Assembly: GCF_000746525.1 (NCBI RefSeq)
Contig: NZ_CP009048.1
Coordinates: 5,700,623 to 5,764,622 of the forward strand
From: Pseudomonas alkylphenolica
GTDB lineage: Bacteria; Pseudomonadota; Gammaproteobacteria; Pseudomonadales; Pseudomonadaceae
Direction: 5' to 3'
DNA length: 64,000 bases
A model generated the notes under the pieces. It saw only the letters and a list, made by a program, of their open reading frames with translations, was not told where the DNA came from and did no database searches. Shown one piece after another: positions 38,450 through 47,794 of this stretch (position 1 is its first letter; each line of letters starts with the position of its first letter). Position numbers and translations under genes: made by a program.

Positions 38450-39706
38450 TCAGGCCAAGCTGGCCTGAGTTTTATCCACAGCCCCGGAATGAAAGCGCTC
38501 GGCGAGGAACGGGGTGATATCCACAGGCGAAGGTTCCTCATGCAGGACCTTGTCGATCATCACCCCGGTGATCGCCGAGGTGAGGATGCCGGTGCGAAAG
38601 TGTCCACAGGCATTCAGGTAACCGGAGACTTCCGGTACTGGCCCGAGGATCGGCAATTCATCCGGAGACCCTGGACGTAAACCGGCCCAGGTACGCTTGA
38701 GGTTGATTTGCGCCAGCTCCGGAATACAACGAATTGCGCCCTGCACCAGGCCGTTGATTTCCGGGAAGGTATTGCTGACGTCGAAACCTTTGTCTTCGGT
38801 GGTGCTGCCGATCAGGATCTCGCCGTTGTCCTTCTGCGCCATGTAGCAATCACTGGTGGTAATGCAGCCGTTCAGCAGCTTGGGCATGCGTTCGGTGAGG
38901 ATGATCTGGCCCTTCACCGGGCTCACCGGGATCCGCAGGCCGGTGGCCTGTTCGCTGAGGTCGGCCGCCCAGGCACCTGCGGCATTGATCAGGGTCTGGC
39001 AATGGAAGGTACCTTCCTCGGCGGTCTGCACTCCGCTGACCCGTGAGCCCTGATGCAATACACCGGTGACGTTGGTGTTGTGGAACAAATCGACACCGTT
39101 CTGTCGCGCCGCTTCCATATAGGCGTCGGCCAGACGGAACGGACTGACCTGGTGATCGCAAAGAAACTCCAGGGCACCACGCGCCTGATGGCTGACCGCC
39201 GGTTCCGCCTGACGCAGGGCCTCGCGGTCGAGCCAGCGCACCTGCTCGGCCAGGTGCGGGATCTGCGCGACGATATGCTCGGCGTACAGCTGGTCTTCAT
39301 CGTCGTAGATCACATACTTGAGGCCGGTGCGCTCGAACTTGAAGTCCATGCCGTGACGCTCGATCAGTTCACGGTGCAGCTGTGGATAAAGTGCGTTGGA
39401 CTGCAGGGCAAAGTCGAAGAACGACTGCGGCAGGATATGCGGCGTGCTGGCATCCACCACCACCGCAGCCCCTTGCGCCTGGCGCTTGTGCTGGGCCGAC
39501 ATCATGCGAAAGAAAATCACCCCGCAGCCCAGGCCGACCGACTCGCCAATCGCCCACAGGCCACCGGCCGAAGCGCGGGTGGCATTACCGGGGCGCTTGG
39601 CATCAATCAGGGCGATCTTCAGGTTCTTGCGTTTGGACAGCTGATAAGCGCAGGAGGCGCCAATGACGCCACCGCCAGCAATGACTACGTCGTAGGTTCT
39701 GTTCAT
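38450..39706 (-). CDS. hcnC: Hydrogen cyanide synthase subunit HcnC
   Basis: 418 residues, DAAO-type FAD oxidase: FAD site VVIAGGGVIGASCAYQLSKR, then TRASAGGLWAIGESVGLGCG, LINAAGAWAADLSEQATG, and C-terminal LRPGSPDELPILGPV. With HcnA and HcnB it forms the membrane-associated complex that oxidises glycine to HCN and CO2. The family also includes hydroxyproline and D-amino acid dehydrogenases, but the adjacent HcnA and HcnB and the fit in length to known HcnC make HCN synthase the best call. It starts three bases after the hcnB stop. Confidence 0.92.
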   Translation of the reverse strand: MNRTYDVVIAGGGVIGASCAYQLSKRKNLKIALIDAKRPGNATRASAGGLWAIGESVGLGCGVIFFRMMSAQHKRQAQGAAVVVDASTPHILPQSFFDFALQSNALYPQLHRELIERHGMDFKFERTGLKYVIYDDEDQLYAEHIVAQIPHLAEQVRWLDREALRQAEPAVSHQARGALEFLCDHQVSPFRLADAYMEAARQNGVDLFHNTNVTGVLHQGSRVSGVQTAEEGTFHCQTLINAAGAWAADLSEQATGLRIPVSPVKGQIILTERMPKLLNGCITTSDCYMAQKDNGEILIGSTTEDKGFDVSNTFPEINGLVQGAIRCIPELAQINLKRTWAGLRPGSPDELPILGPVPEVSGYLNACGHFRTGILTSAITGVMIDKVLHEEPSPVDITPFLAERFHSGAVDKTQASLA

Positions 39707-39709
39707 GGT

Positions 39710-41104
39710 TCAGGCTTCCGTGCCAGGTTGCTGGAATGCAGAGAACGGTATCGGGTCGACCGGAAAACGCGGGCGCAGCCAACCGACGTCAACACGACCT
39801 GTCGCTTCGCGCAGACGGTCGCTGCAGTAGCCCACGCACATACGTCCCTGACAGTCGCCCATGCTCACCCGCGTACGCATCTTCAGTCCGGCCATGTCTT
39901 CCACGCCCTGCTCCAGGGCCAGGTCGATATCCGCACGGGTCACATGCTCACAGCGGCAGATCACCGTATCGGCCTGCGGTAATTCGATCTGCCGGGTGCC
40001 ACGTTGGGTATAGCGCTCTACCCCGGCGCGAAAGCGCTTGATTGCCGCCAACTGTCCCAGGTACTGCTCGCGCAGTTCGATGGCCTGCTCGGCATTGAGC
40101 ACTTCGCGCTGCAGCAGGATCGACACCGCTGCAATCCGCCCGGTCAGCATTGCCGCTTCACCACCACGGATACCGCCCATGTCGCCGGCCAGATGAATGT
40201 GCTGCTGGCTGCTCTGCTGCCAGACATTGCTCTTGGCGCGCAGGTAGCCATCTTCACTAAAGCCGTGCTCCAACCCCAACTGCTGGCTGAGCTGGGTACG
40301 CGGTATGAAGCCGTAGCCCACCGCCAGGGTTTGCGCGGGTTCGCGCTGGGCACGGCTGTGGTCGGGCTGCCAGTTGTTGTCGTAAGGCGCCACGACGACT
40401 TCTGCGAGTTCGCCCTCACCCCTGGCCTCGACCACGCCCCAACCGTAATACATCGGAATGCCGTTGAGCTTCATGTAACCGAGCATGCTCAAGCCATCGA
40501 GAAACAGCTGCGGCTTGTTCAGCAGCGCCAGGCTTTCCTTGGCGATCTTGCCGAAAGCGCAAGCTTCATAGACACCGGCCACTTTCGCCCCGGCTGCATG
40601 CAGTTGGCAGGCCACCAGAGGCAGCAAGGGACCAGTGCCGGCAATCACCGTGCTGCCCAGCGGTTTGACCACGCCGCTCTTGATCTGCAACTGCAAGCCA
40701 CCGAGCAACAGCACACCGGGCAGCGTCCAGCCAGGAAACGGCACGTTGCGCTCATGGCAACCGGCCGACAGCACCAGGTGCGAGTAGTCAATCTGATGCA
40801 GACGCTCTTCGCCATCGAGCACCATCAAACACTGTTCGTCACCGCCTACCACGCGGCTGTTGAGGCGCAGGTCGATGTGCCCGGCGCAGGCAGCGAATTC
40901 CTTGTGCAGTGTGTTCAGGGCCTTGCTGTAGCGCGCCCCCAGATAACCCAGGTCAACGCCTGCGCGCAGCGGTCCGCGATACACCACCCCACCCGGCCGC
41001 GACGCCTCATCGAACAACACACTGGGTACACCGTGATGCGCCAACTCAATGGCTGCCGCCATACCTGCCGAACCACCACCGACAATCACTGGACGCAGAC
41101 TCAT
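39710..41104 (-). CDS. hcnB: Hydrogen cyanide synthase subunit HcnB
   Basis: 464 residues: FAD site VIVGGGSAGMAAAIELAHHG, NAD-type site VIAGTGPLLPLVACQLHAAG, and a C-terminal BFD-like [2Fe-2S] segment (VICRCEHVTRADIDLALEQG, then GDCQGRMCVGYCSDRL). It relays electrons between HcnC and HcnA. Start ATG 41102-41104 overlaps the hcnA stop (ATGA). Confidence 0.92.
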   Translation of the reverse strand: MSLRPVIVGGGSAGMAAAIELAHHGVPSVLFDEASRPGGVVYRGPLRAGVDLGYLGARYSKALNTLHKEFAACAGHIDLRLNSRVVGGDEQCLMVLDGEERLHQIDYSHLVLSAGCHERNVPFPGWTLPGVLLLGGLQLQIKSGVVKPLGSTVIAGTGPLLPLVACQLHAAGAKVAGVYEACAFGKIAKESLALLNKPQLFLDGLSMLGYMKLNGIPMYYGWGVVEARGEGELAEVVVAPYDNNWQPDHSRAQREPAQTLAVGYGFIPRTQLSQQLGLEHGFSEDGYLRAKSNVWQQSSQQHIHLAGDMGGIRGGEAAMLTGRIAAVSILLQREVLNAEQAIELREQYLGQLAAIKRFRAGVERYTQRGTRQIELPQADTVICRCEHVTRADIDLALEQGVEDMAGLKMRTRVSMGDCQGRMCVGYCSDRLREATGRVDVGWLRPRFPVDPIPFSAFQQPGTEA

Positions 41105-41415
41105 GGCGCCTCCTGCCCGGCAAAGCGGTTGCTCAGGGTTTCCACCTGCATACCGGGCTGGACCACGGTCTGGCAGGCACGGCGCTTGGGCCGGCCATTG
41201 ATTGAAACCAGGCAGCAATGGCATACGCCCATGCCGCAAAAAGCACCGGTCAGCTGTGCGTGATCGTTGCGCGCCACCTGGCGCAGGCCCACAGCGTTGA
41301 GCACGGTGAGCACCGTCTCGCCGGCGGCGACTTCGACCGGCTGGCCGTTGAGATGGATGGTCATGTCAGCCCGCGACAGGGGCTGGATGTCGAGTTTTCG
41401 ATCCAGTGTTTGCAT
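41101..41415 (-). CDS. hcnA: Hydrogen cyanide synthase subunit HcnA
   Basis: 104 residues with a ferredoxin-like [2Fe-2S] cluster motif AFCGMGVCHCCLVSINGRPK and a trailing RRACQT. First gene of the operon. The leader contains a CACGGATG element right on the ribosome binding site, fitting post-transcriptional control by RsmA/RsmE as known for hcnA of other fluorescent pseudomonads. Confidence 0.92.
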   Translation of the reverse strand: MQTLDRKLDIQPLSRADMTIHLNGQPVEVAAGETVLTVLNAVGLRQVARNDHAQLTGAFCGMGVCHCCLVSINGRPKRRACQTVVQPGMQVETLSNRFAGQEAP

Positions 41416-41424
41416 AGCGCCTTT

Positions 41425-41432
41425 CATCCGTG
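41425..41432 (-). promoter_or_regulatory. RsmA/CsrA-type site in the hcnA leader
   Basis: On the minus strand CACGGATG lies ten bases before the hcnA ATG and includes the GGA loop motif of CsrA/RsmA binding sites, overlapping the likely Shine-Dalgarno. Confidence 0.7.
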
Positions 41433-41480
41433 AAAAGGGAATTTGGCTTTTCACACTATGCGAAGCAGACACGGCGCCTA

Positions 41481-41494
41481 TTGACCCAGGCCAG
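41481..41494 (-). promoter_or_regulatory. Possible ANR box before hcnA
   Basis: Minus strand CTGGCCTGGGTCAA, of FNR/ANR form TTGAT-N4-ATCAA with several mismatches, about 66-79 bp before the start codon. hcnABC is ANR-dependent in other pseudomonads, which is the main reason to list this imperfect match. Confidence 0.4.
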
Positions 41495-41571
41495 TCTTTG
41501 GACGTACTTGACCGATGAAGTAAAAACTATCTGTGCGAAAACGAGGGTTCTTCTGACCCGTTCCAGGCAGT

Positions 41572-41606
41572 TCGGACGGCTCGTAGAATGATTACGAGCC
41601 GTCCGA
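41572..41606. terminator. Strong 14-bp hairpin downstream of the lipoprotein gene
   Basis: TCGGACGGCTCGTA (41572-41585) pairs perfectly with TACGAGCCGTCCGA (41593-41606), seven-base loop. It lies 79 bp after the lipoprotein stop and before the hcnA promoter region, so it likely separates the two units. No T tract follows. Confidence 0.6.
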
Positions 41607-41684
41607 GAAAAGCCTATTTCAGTGTGCGCCAGATCTGTAGCGGCACCTTTTAGCGCACGATGACCTGGAGCATCCAGATGTGGC

Positions 41685-42107
41685 TCAGTTGTTGACCGCT
41701 AGTTTGAACCACAGCCCGTCGAGTTTCTGGATCGGGCACTGGTCGTTGAAGCCACTGGTGTCGGTACGTGCAGCCGACATACTTCCAGGGGTGTCATTTG
41801 CCTTGGTGAAGGTGAGCAGGCCACAGTCCTTGACCCGTACTACCAACGGGCTTACCTCCGGAAACTTGCCAGGTTCTGCGCTAAAGCCCGGATAACCGCT
41901 GATCATCTTGTGCTCCCCGCCACTGATGCGGTGGGCTTCCAGACGAGTTTCACCACCGGGCATCTGGGTGAAACGCAAGTACTGACCGTTCTCTTGTGGC
42001 ACGGTTGCCGGTTGCGACTTGGCGCCTGCCGTAGTGGTGGAGGTGGCTTGATTATCACAACCAGCAAGGGCTAACAGTACAGTACCAACGACGAACAGCC
42101 TGTTCAT
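41685..42107 (-). CDS. Small lipoprotein of unknown function
   Basis: 140 residues with a lipoprotein signal (MNRLFVVGTVLLALAGC; Cys at about 17), a Thr/Ser/Ala-rich linker and a compact domain with RFTQMPGGETRLEAHRISGG and two further Cys. No family recognised. It is between the glycan genes and hcnABC, on the same strand as both, but ends in its own hairpin. Confidence 0.72.
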   Translation of the reverse strand: MNRLFVVGTVLLALAGCDNQATSTTTAGAKSQPATVPQENGQYLRFTQMPGGETRLEAHRISGGEHKMISGYPGFSAEPGKFPEVSPLVVRVKDCGLLTFTKANDTPGSMSAARTDTSGFNDQCPIQKLDGLWFKLAVNN

Positions 42108-42166
42108 GCAACAATACTCCTAAGGGTATTTTCAAATAGTTATTTTACTGGATCGTCCATTTGGAC

Positions 42167-43189
42167 TTAAGTGCGTCCTGCACCGGTAAAACGGCGATAG
42201 AGATTGCGTGAGGCAATAGCAATCTTCGGGGAGAAGGAAAACAACAGCAGTGATGCCACAGAAACCAGCCACCGACAGTTGAACCAGCACAGTACGTATT
42301 TGTTCAGAAGCAGATGGGCATAACGCAGCGCCCTGTGTCGCGGCAAACGGCGTGCCCGCCTCTTGCCCACATCGAGCTCTGCGATAACGGACTCGGAGGC
42401 GTAAGGACGACTGAGGAAGCGTGCAGGTGGCGCCACCCCAAGGCTCTGCCAGTCGTGGACCTCAAAGTTGTTCAGCAGCAAATCTTCCCAAGCGTTAAAC
42501 AACTCGAAGCTTGTGTGGGAAATATGTTCAAGATCAAGTGCCAGACCGTTCTTCTGCACAAATCGCAGGAAGATCGCCTGTTCGGGCAACAGACGGAACG
42601 AGGTGAAGCCCTGAAAAGTACCGATTGGATTAGTACGCGGGCCGTTCTGCAAGTACAGGAACTTCTCGGGCAACTGTCCGATGCTCCACAGTTTGCGAAG
42701 ATCCTCGGTACGGCCGTACTGGAGCGTATCGGTCAGGTGGAACAGATAAGGCACCTTTAAAGGATCGCGCAGGAACAGGTTGGACACGCCAATCTTGCGA
42801 TGAAACAACTCCGCCGTCTCGGCATTGCTAGCCATTGCGGCGATACAGCAAAGCAACGACCCATCGACCAGCACATGGTCGGTTCTGAGCTTTATACAGT
42901 ACTCGCGGGTCGCCAACTCGAGTCCGCTGGTCATTGAGGCGATCAGTTTGTTGACGTTGTTCTTGTTACCATTAATGTCCACGATGTGGTACGAAGGCTC
43001 AGCTCTGACAATGAGGATTTCCTCAGCGTTGATCTCCAGCTGATCATCATGGCTGCAGAGGATGACCTGCGCATCGGGCAGGAATCGCAGAACAGAGTCG
43101 ATTGCCCTCTGCGCGATATTCGATTGCCCATCGAATATCGGCCCCTGAATGATGACCGAGATGTCCCGCGAGCTGAAGGCGTTAGTCAT
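42167..43189 (-). CDS. WavE-family glycan synthesis protein (putative glycosyltransferase)
   Basis: 340 residues. The N-terminus [20 protein letters not shown], then [16 protein letters not shown] and [18 protein letters not shown], matches the WavE lipopolysaccharide synthesis family, which has a GT-A-like fold. A C-terminal hydrophobic segment ([15 protein letters not shown]) may anchor it. It is the last gene of the second glycan unit, overlapping cysC by four bases. Acceptor and donor unknown. Confidence 0.78.
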   Translation of the reverse strand: MTNAFSSRDISVIIQGPIFDGQSNIAQRAIDSVLRFLPDAQVILCSHDDQLEINAEEILIVRAEPSYHIVDINGNKNNVNKLIASMTSGLELATREYCIKLRTDHVLVDGSLLCCIAAMASNAETAELFHRKIGVSNLFLRDPLKVPYLFHLTDTLQYGRTEDLRKLWSIGQLPEKFLYLQNGPRTNPIGTFQGFTSFRLLPEQAIFLRFVQKNGLALDLEHISHTSFELFNAWEDLLLNNFEVHDWQSLGVAPPARFLSRPYASESVIAELDVGKRRARRLPRHRALRYAHLLLNKYVLCWFNCRWLVSVASLLLFSFSPKIAIASRNLYRRFTGAGRT

Positions 43190-43788
43190 GAAACCAACTG
43201 TTCAGAGTGGCCCAACAGGCGACGCACGGAGTCCTGCAGGGGCTCAACACTGGTATCGACTATGAACTCTGCCGTAGTTGGGATTTCATAAGGGGAGTCA
43301 ATGCCCGTGAAGCCATTGATCAGCCCACGCCGAGCTTTGTTGTAAAGCCCTTTCGGATCGCGGTGCTCACATTGCGCCAGGGGTGTCGAAACATAGACCT
43401 CGAGAAATTGCGAAGGCCCAAACAGTGCCCGCACTCGATCTCGATCTCGTTGGTATGGAGAGATGAAGGCGCATATCACTACCAGGCCTGCATCAACCAT
43501 GAGTTTAGCAACCTCACCGGCACGACGAATATTTTCCACCCTGTCAGATTCATTCATGCCCAGATCCCGGCACAGACCATGACGAAAGTTGTCGCCATCT
43601 AACAGATAGGTTCTTTTTCCAGCACGATGAAGTTCGTAGTCCAGCGCGTTGGCAAGTGTCGACTTTCCGGAACCCGACAGGCCTGTAAACCAAATACAGG
43701 CACCTTTCTGCCGCATGAGTTCGGATCGCATCTGCGTGGTTACTTGCTGTTCGTGCCAGCGCACCTGACTACTTAATCCTGTTGACAT
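43186..43788 (-). CDS. cysC: Adenylylsulfate (APS) kinase
   Basis: 200 residues: P-loop [18 protein letters not shown] near 34, [20 protein letters not shown] and [20 protein letters not shown] are signature APS kinase segments. It makes PAPS from APS. Outside a cysND locus and next to a sulfotransferase, it most likely supplies PAPS for glycan sulfation rather than for cysteine synthesis. Confidence 0.92.
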   Translation of the reverse strand: MSTGLSSQVRWHEQQVTTQMRSELMRQKGACIWFTGLSGSGKSTLANALDYELHRAGKRTYLLDGDNFRHGLCRDLGMNESDRVENIRRAGEVAKLMVDAGLVVICAFISPYQRDRDRVRALFGPSQFLEVYVSTPLAQCEHRDPKGLYNKARRGLINGFTGIDSPYEIPTTAEFIVDTSVEPLQDSVRRLLGHSEQLVS

Positions 43789-43883
43789 ACTTACTTCTCC
43801 ATTCCTCGGGCAACCGAAACTCCACCCGTTGCCTAGTCGAAACCCACAGTAATTGCATTGCCAGAAGTAAACTCGCGCTCAGA

Positions 43884-45080
43884 TCAATGGGCGAAAGAAA
43901 TGGATCTGATCATGATACCGAGATCCCGATTGTCATCTGAAATACCTAGGGCAGCAGGATTTCTCGGATTGCCCACGACAACTCTCAAGGTTACGGATTT
44001 GGAACGCTGCACGAACTCGGGCGAATCGAAGATAACCAGATTCGATCCACCATTGGATGCACCGAGTGTCAGAGTGGTCTTGCCGATCAGAACATCGTCC
44101 AAATAGATACTGAATGTCGTTCCTGCATCATGAATGCCGAGACTCCAAGAGATATCGAGCGTTGTATATAACCGTCCAGAGATATTTTTCTCCGGCGTAA
44201 AGCAGATCGTACCGACCTCTCCCTTGGTCCAAGAGCCATCATCTTCTGCCGGGTAAAATCCCTTGAAGACATACTTCCAGGAATTTCCTGTCGCCGTCAT
44301 ATCAATTTTCCCACTGCTGGGAAGGGGGTATCCCACAAGACATCCCGCAGCGATTTTCTCCGCGGCATCGTCAACCCAATTCTCTACGTCGAATAGCTCG
44401 GTGATGACATCCAGAACAACCTGACCCGAGTTATTCTCCAGGAAATTTGGCTCAGCTTTCTTTCCGCTAGAAGCCATTTCCGCCAGGTCGAAGTCTTGCT
44501 CGACCTTCAGGAAGTCGGCCACCCGCTTCGCGATAGCCTGGTTTTCGTTCAGGCGAAACTCCTCATAAAGCAGCCAAAGAAAATCCCCATTATCCCGCTG
44601 GCTGATAGCGTAGTTGAAAGAATTCAACCAATCGCAGAACGCATTTTCAGCATCCCCCGACAATGTGCCGTCGGTTTTTGCGACATAGGAATTAACGACG
44701 TCGACGGGATTACGGATGATATTGATCTCACGGAGTGCCACACCTGGTGGGTAAGTGGTTTTCTCCCACATTTGCAGCCCCGGAAATTTGGAACCAATCA
44801 CCGCCGGGGCTTTCCCGAAGACTATTGAGAAGATCGCGTTGACTATGGGGAGAAGGTCACGCTCCCGGACAATGATCGAGTCCGCAAACATGGGGTATCC
44901 ACCCAAAGAGGTATGAAAGTCCTGATTTTTGAAGAGCAACTCGAGCGTATCAAAGAAGTCCTTGGGATAATGCTCGTGCAGAACCGCGATACTTTTGCTC
45001 TTGTTCAAGGCCGAACCCAGCGCGGTAGTGCCACTTCGCGGGCAACCGGTAACATTAAGCCAAGTCATTTCCTTACACAT
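43884..45080 (-). CDS. Sulfotransferase with C-terminal beta-sandwich-like domain
   Basis: 398 residues. The N-terminal part has the PAPS 5'-phosphosulfate loop VTGCPRSGTTALGSALNKS and the 3'-phosphate region EINIIRNPVDVVNSYVAK, as in sulfotransferases. From about 260 there is an added domain (GFYPAEDDGSWTKGEVGTIC, then NPRNPAALGISDDNRDLGIM) of a kind seen at the ends of Pseudomonas glycan-assembly proteins, probably a carbohydrate-interacting sandwich. ATG 45080 (MCKEMTWLNVTG) is chosen; an upstream in-frame start at 45122 reaches too far from the P-loop. GC looks lower than in flanking genes. Confidence 0.78.
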   Translation of the reverse strand: MCKEMTWLNVTGCPRSGTTALGSALNKSKSIAVLHEHYPKDFFDTLELLFKNQDFHTSLGGYPMFADSIIVRERDLLPIVNAIFSIVFGKAPAVIGSKFPGLQMWEKTTYPPGVALREINIIRNPVDVVNSYVAKTDGTLSGDAENAFCDWLNSFNYAISQRDNGDFLWLLYEEFRLNENQAIAKRVADFLKVEQDFDLAEMASSGKKAEPNFLENNSGQVVLDVITELFDVENWVDDAAEKIAAGCLVGYPLPSSGKIDMTATGNSWKYVFKGFYPAEDDGSWTKGEVGTICFTPEKNISGRLYTTLDISWSLGIHDAGTTFSIYLDDVLIGKTTLTLGASNGGSNLVIFDSPEFVQRSKSVTLRVVVGNPRNPAALGISDDNRDLGIMIRSISFAH

Positions 45081-45182
45081 AACCACTCTAAACCCCACCC
45101 GATCAGACTTCCCACGCAGCAAATCCGGAACCCGCGCGCGCTAAAAACTGGAGATAGCCTCCGAAAACCACCAACTGCTGGA

Positions 45183-45803
45183 TCAATGGCTGAGTGTCGT
45201 AGTCAGCCGCTCAACCACTCGCTTCACGCTCCTGTATAGGAGATGCACCGGCCCCGGAGTCAGCGTTTTCAGGACAGCGAAGAATACGCGAGATCGAATG
45301 GTCTTTACCCATACAGTCGTCTGATATGACGTCAAACGATTGGGATTAACCTGAACCATCGCCTCTGCGCTGATACTCATCGCCGTCATATCCTTCGGAG
45401 CAACTTCAAAAGCGATAATGGCTGGCGGATTGGCGCAGGCGTAAAGCAGCTCACGCATGGCATCGTGCAACTGAACCAGATTGGCGACACTACCAAGCGC
45501 GTGCCGTACCAAGAGGCCTTTCCCCTCTACGCGCGAAAGTATCTCCTGAATGGCTTGTACATCGGGCTTATAGTTTTCGGTACTTTTACGTAGAAAGTCG
45601 TCTGCAACCGTGTCGACCCATTCGATGGGTGCAGTAGCATGATTACCAGAAGGCATCGGCAATACACAATGGTCGACAACCAGCGACGCTGGAGGATTCG
45701 CACCTGCTCTTTGCTCAGAAAGCCACGTTTTGACCTGTTGGAACTGCTCTGGTGATGTAACCGCCATAGCGGAAATAATCGCCACTAATGGGACATCGCT
45801 CAC
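45183..45803 (-). CDS. Unknown protein of glycan island, 206 residues
   Basis: 206 residues with no signal peptide; starts VPLVAIISAMAVTSPEQFQQ and ends with a basic helix (LLYRSVKRVVERLTTTL). The central segment (VEGKGLLVRHALGSVANLVQ) looks alpha/beta. It overlaps the 614-residue gene upstream by four bases, so the two are translationally coupled and may act together. No family recognised. Confidence 0.7.
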   Translation of the reverse strand: MSDVPLVAIISAMAVTSPEQFQQVKTWLSEQRAGANPPASLVVDHCVLPMPSGNHATAPIEWVDTVADDFLRKSTENYKPDVQAIQEILSRVEGKGLLVRHALGSVANLVQLHDAMRELLYACANPPAIIAFEVAPKDMTAMSISAEAMVQVNPNRLTSYQTTVWVKTIRSRVFFAVLKTLTPGPVHLLYRSVKRVVERLTTTLSH

Positions 45804-47644
45804 AGCTGTTTATCCTTATAACTCGACCACGGAGTGGATCCGACGATAGCCTTGTACAGGGCATAGAACCCCATATCCGTTGCAACCATTGCTTTTCGGT
45901 TACGCCACAGGAACCAGGCACTGGAAAATGAGCCAAGGCGGGCCAGTAGTGTCCGTTTAGGCAAATAGTCAGAAAGGCTGTTAGCGTAGACTTTTCCATT
46001 TGGCCGCTGGGCAGACTGATTGATGATTTCGCTACAGTTCAATATGACCGACTCTCTTGCCTTGCTCGATCCAGCAACAAAGTCCCGCGCAATTTTTTCC
46101 TTGCTTTGATAGGAAATCTGCTCGCTGACGACCAGCTTCTCAAGGTCATTGATAAAATTTCTGACCACTGTCGGACGCAATGGCACACGCGCCGCATGAA
46201 TGACCTGCACAAGCCAGCGCAATCGCCGCTTCGTTTGGCTGGCTGCTGCTGCGGGAGACTCCAAGGAAGCATCAGCCTCGATGCCCCAACGCTTCATGAA
46301 GGTCACATGGTCGCGCGCGGCCTGGTCCTGAGTCTTGCGATTGACGGGTTTTCGAGGCAGGAACGACAGCAGTTCGAACAGCGTGCGATGGGGTTTCAGG
46401 TTGCCGCCCTGGGTTTCGCAAAGCGTGGTGCCCAGCCAGTTCAGCATACTGCGCGAAAGCATCGACTGCGTGAACGAATAAGGGTTCACACGGGACGGAA
46501 TACCAAGCCGCCCTGCCCGTTCGCCCTGCTCGACATCCTCGAACTCAGTCCAGTACAGCGATTCATCCTGAGGGATTCGTGACCAAACGCGCCGTTTTAC
46601 GAGATACAGGCTGCCACTGGGATACGTGTTGGCTGAATACCGATGTCCGTTTGCATAAGCGAACGCCGTATCCTCAACCCGCTCAAAGATGGCGGGGGCA
46701 AATCGCGAGGTCTTGGAGGTATCGTCGCGACGCGGCGCTTCCGTACGGTGCGAGGCCAATCCTTGGGAGATAAAGAAGTCTGAATAACGGCGTATACAGA
46801 AATTCGTGCGATCGTCAAAATACAAGGACTGGAATGCGGTCAGCGGATAAGCATTGCCGAAACGTTGAATCGAGTCGTAAAAGTCATCCGGCAGGAAAAC
46901 CCTGTCATGCACGATGCAAAGATTTTCATACTGTGCTTCCTGAGCTAGGCGGTTCTTCTTCGAACAGATCTTGAGTGGAGGAGCAGTAATATCCTCACCG
47001 ACAATGCGTACGTGCTCCCAGTACAGGAAGTCCTTGGCTGGTCTTCCGCACAGCAGAATTTCTTTCTTGGGAATTGGAAGCTCAAGGATACGAGCCACGC
47101 ATGCATTGAGCAGAGTTGCATCATCGGGACCTGCAGGAATGCCGAACGTCCACTCATCTAGGCTGCCATGCTCCGCATCCAGCAAGCTCGCTTTCCGGTA
47201 ACGACGATAGCCATCGGCGGTATCTTCCAGGACCATCGCCCCCTGGAAATACTCCCGCATGAAATAACAGTCGATCCCAATGGACTCGACGAGCTCGATG
47301 ACAGCCCCCACGGGAGCCGCATGGGCCAGGTCCCACAGTATCAAGGGTGCGAGCGCGGAGTCCGTCTGGATACCCCACAGCACCAGGGAGTTTCCCTTCG
47401 GCCATTCCAGTCGGGACAAGCCGCTAACCTTCTTGATGACGCAATCAGCGTCCCGTGATTCATTCTCGCGAAATGTCATCACGTTGTCGGACGTGGAACG
47501 GGCAACTGCCTGAGCCGGTAACTCCGGCAGGTGCTTAGCTGCTGGATACCCAAGGTGTTTCAGATATTTAAGTTGAATCAGCATGTCGCTATCAATCTCA
47601 GCTTCGAGCTCTTGCATACTGCAGGAGGCAGTACGAATACCCAT
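45800..47644 (-). CDS. Large protein of glycan island, putative glycosyltransferase
   Basis: 614 residues, first gene of the second unit. The N-terminal third (SLVLWGIQTDSALAPLILWD, then IELVESIGIDCYFMREYFQG) resembles a degenerate methyltransferase-like fold without an evident SAM glycine loop. The middle (YENLCIVHDRVFLPDDFYDS, then LYWTEFEDVEQGERAGRLGI) looks like a GT-A glycosyltransferase with an HDR and a later E-D-V-E metal/acceptor region. The C-terminal 150 residues are unassigned. Family placement is weak. Confidence 0.6.
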   Translation of the reverse strand: MGIRTASCSMQELEAEIDSDMLIQLKYLKHLGYPAAKHLPELPAQAVARSTSDNVMTFRENESRDADCVIKKVSGLSRLEWPKGNSLVLWGIQTDSALAPLILWDLAHAAPVGAVIELVESIGIDCYFMREYFQGAMVLEDTADGYRRYRKASLLDAEHGSLDEWTFGIPAGPDDATLLNACVARILELPIPKKEILLCGRPAKDFLYWEHVRIVGEDITAPPLKICSKKNRLAQEAQYENLCIVHDRVFLPDDFYDSIQRFGNAYPLTAFQSLYFDDRTNFCIRRYSDFFISQGLASHRTEAPRRDDTSKTSRFAPAIFERVEDTAFAYANGHRYSANTYPSGSLYLVKRRVWSRIPQDESLYWTEFEDVEQGERAGRLGIPSRVNPYSFTQSMLSRSMLNWLGTTLCETQGGNLKPHRTLFELLSFLPRKPVNRKTQDQAARDHVTFMKRWGIEADASLESPAAAASQTKRRLRWLVQVIHAARVPLRPTVVRNFINDLEKLVVSEQISYQSKEKIARDFVAGSSKARESVILNCSEIINQSAQRPNGKVYANSLSDYLPKRTLLARLGSFSSAWFLWRNRKAMVATDMGFYALYKAIVGSTPWSSYKDKQL

Positions 47645-47704
47645 TTACGTAGATCGCGCACTTCTTCAATCCGGAGCACGCGCCGCACGGTGGTGCAAAC
47701 GAAC

Positions 47705-47742
47705 CCGCTGAGGCTGGCAATCGAAATGGCCAGCCTCAGCGG
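47705..47742. terminator. Strong hairpin between the two glycan units
   Basis: CCGCTGAGGCTGGC (47705-47718) pairs perfectly with GCCAGCCTCAGCGG (47729-47742), ten-base loop, 53 bp beyond the cupin stop and 61 bp before the 614-residue gene. It probably ends the wzm-to-cupin transcript; the following bases are only moderately T-rich. Confidence 0.7.
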
Positions 47743-47794
47743 TGAGCGTACGCCTCATGCTTAATGCAGAGCCGTTGAACTCAAAATCGACCCG

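Noticed and set aside
38450..41415. Reading of the three-gene oxidase as a D-amino acid or hydroxyproline dehydrogenase
   Set aside because: Subunit sizes, order A-B-C, overlaps and the RsmA-type leader fit hcnABC better; related dehydrogenases usually sit beside racemase or proline catabolic genes, absent here.
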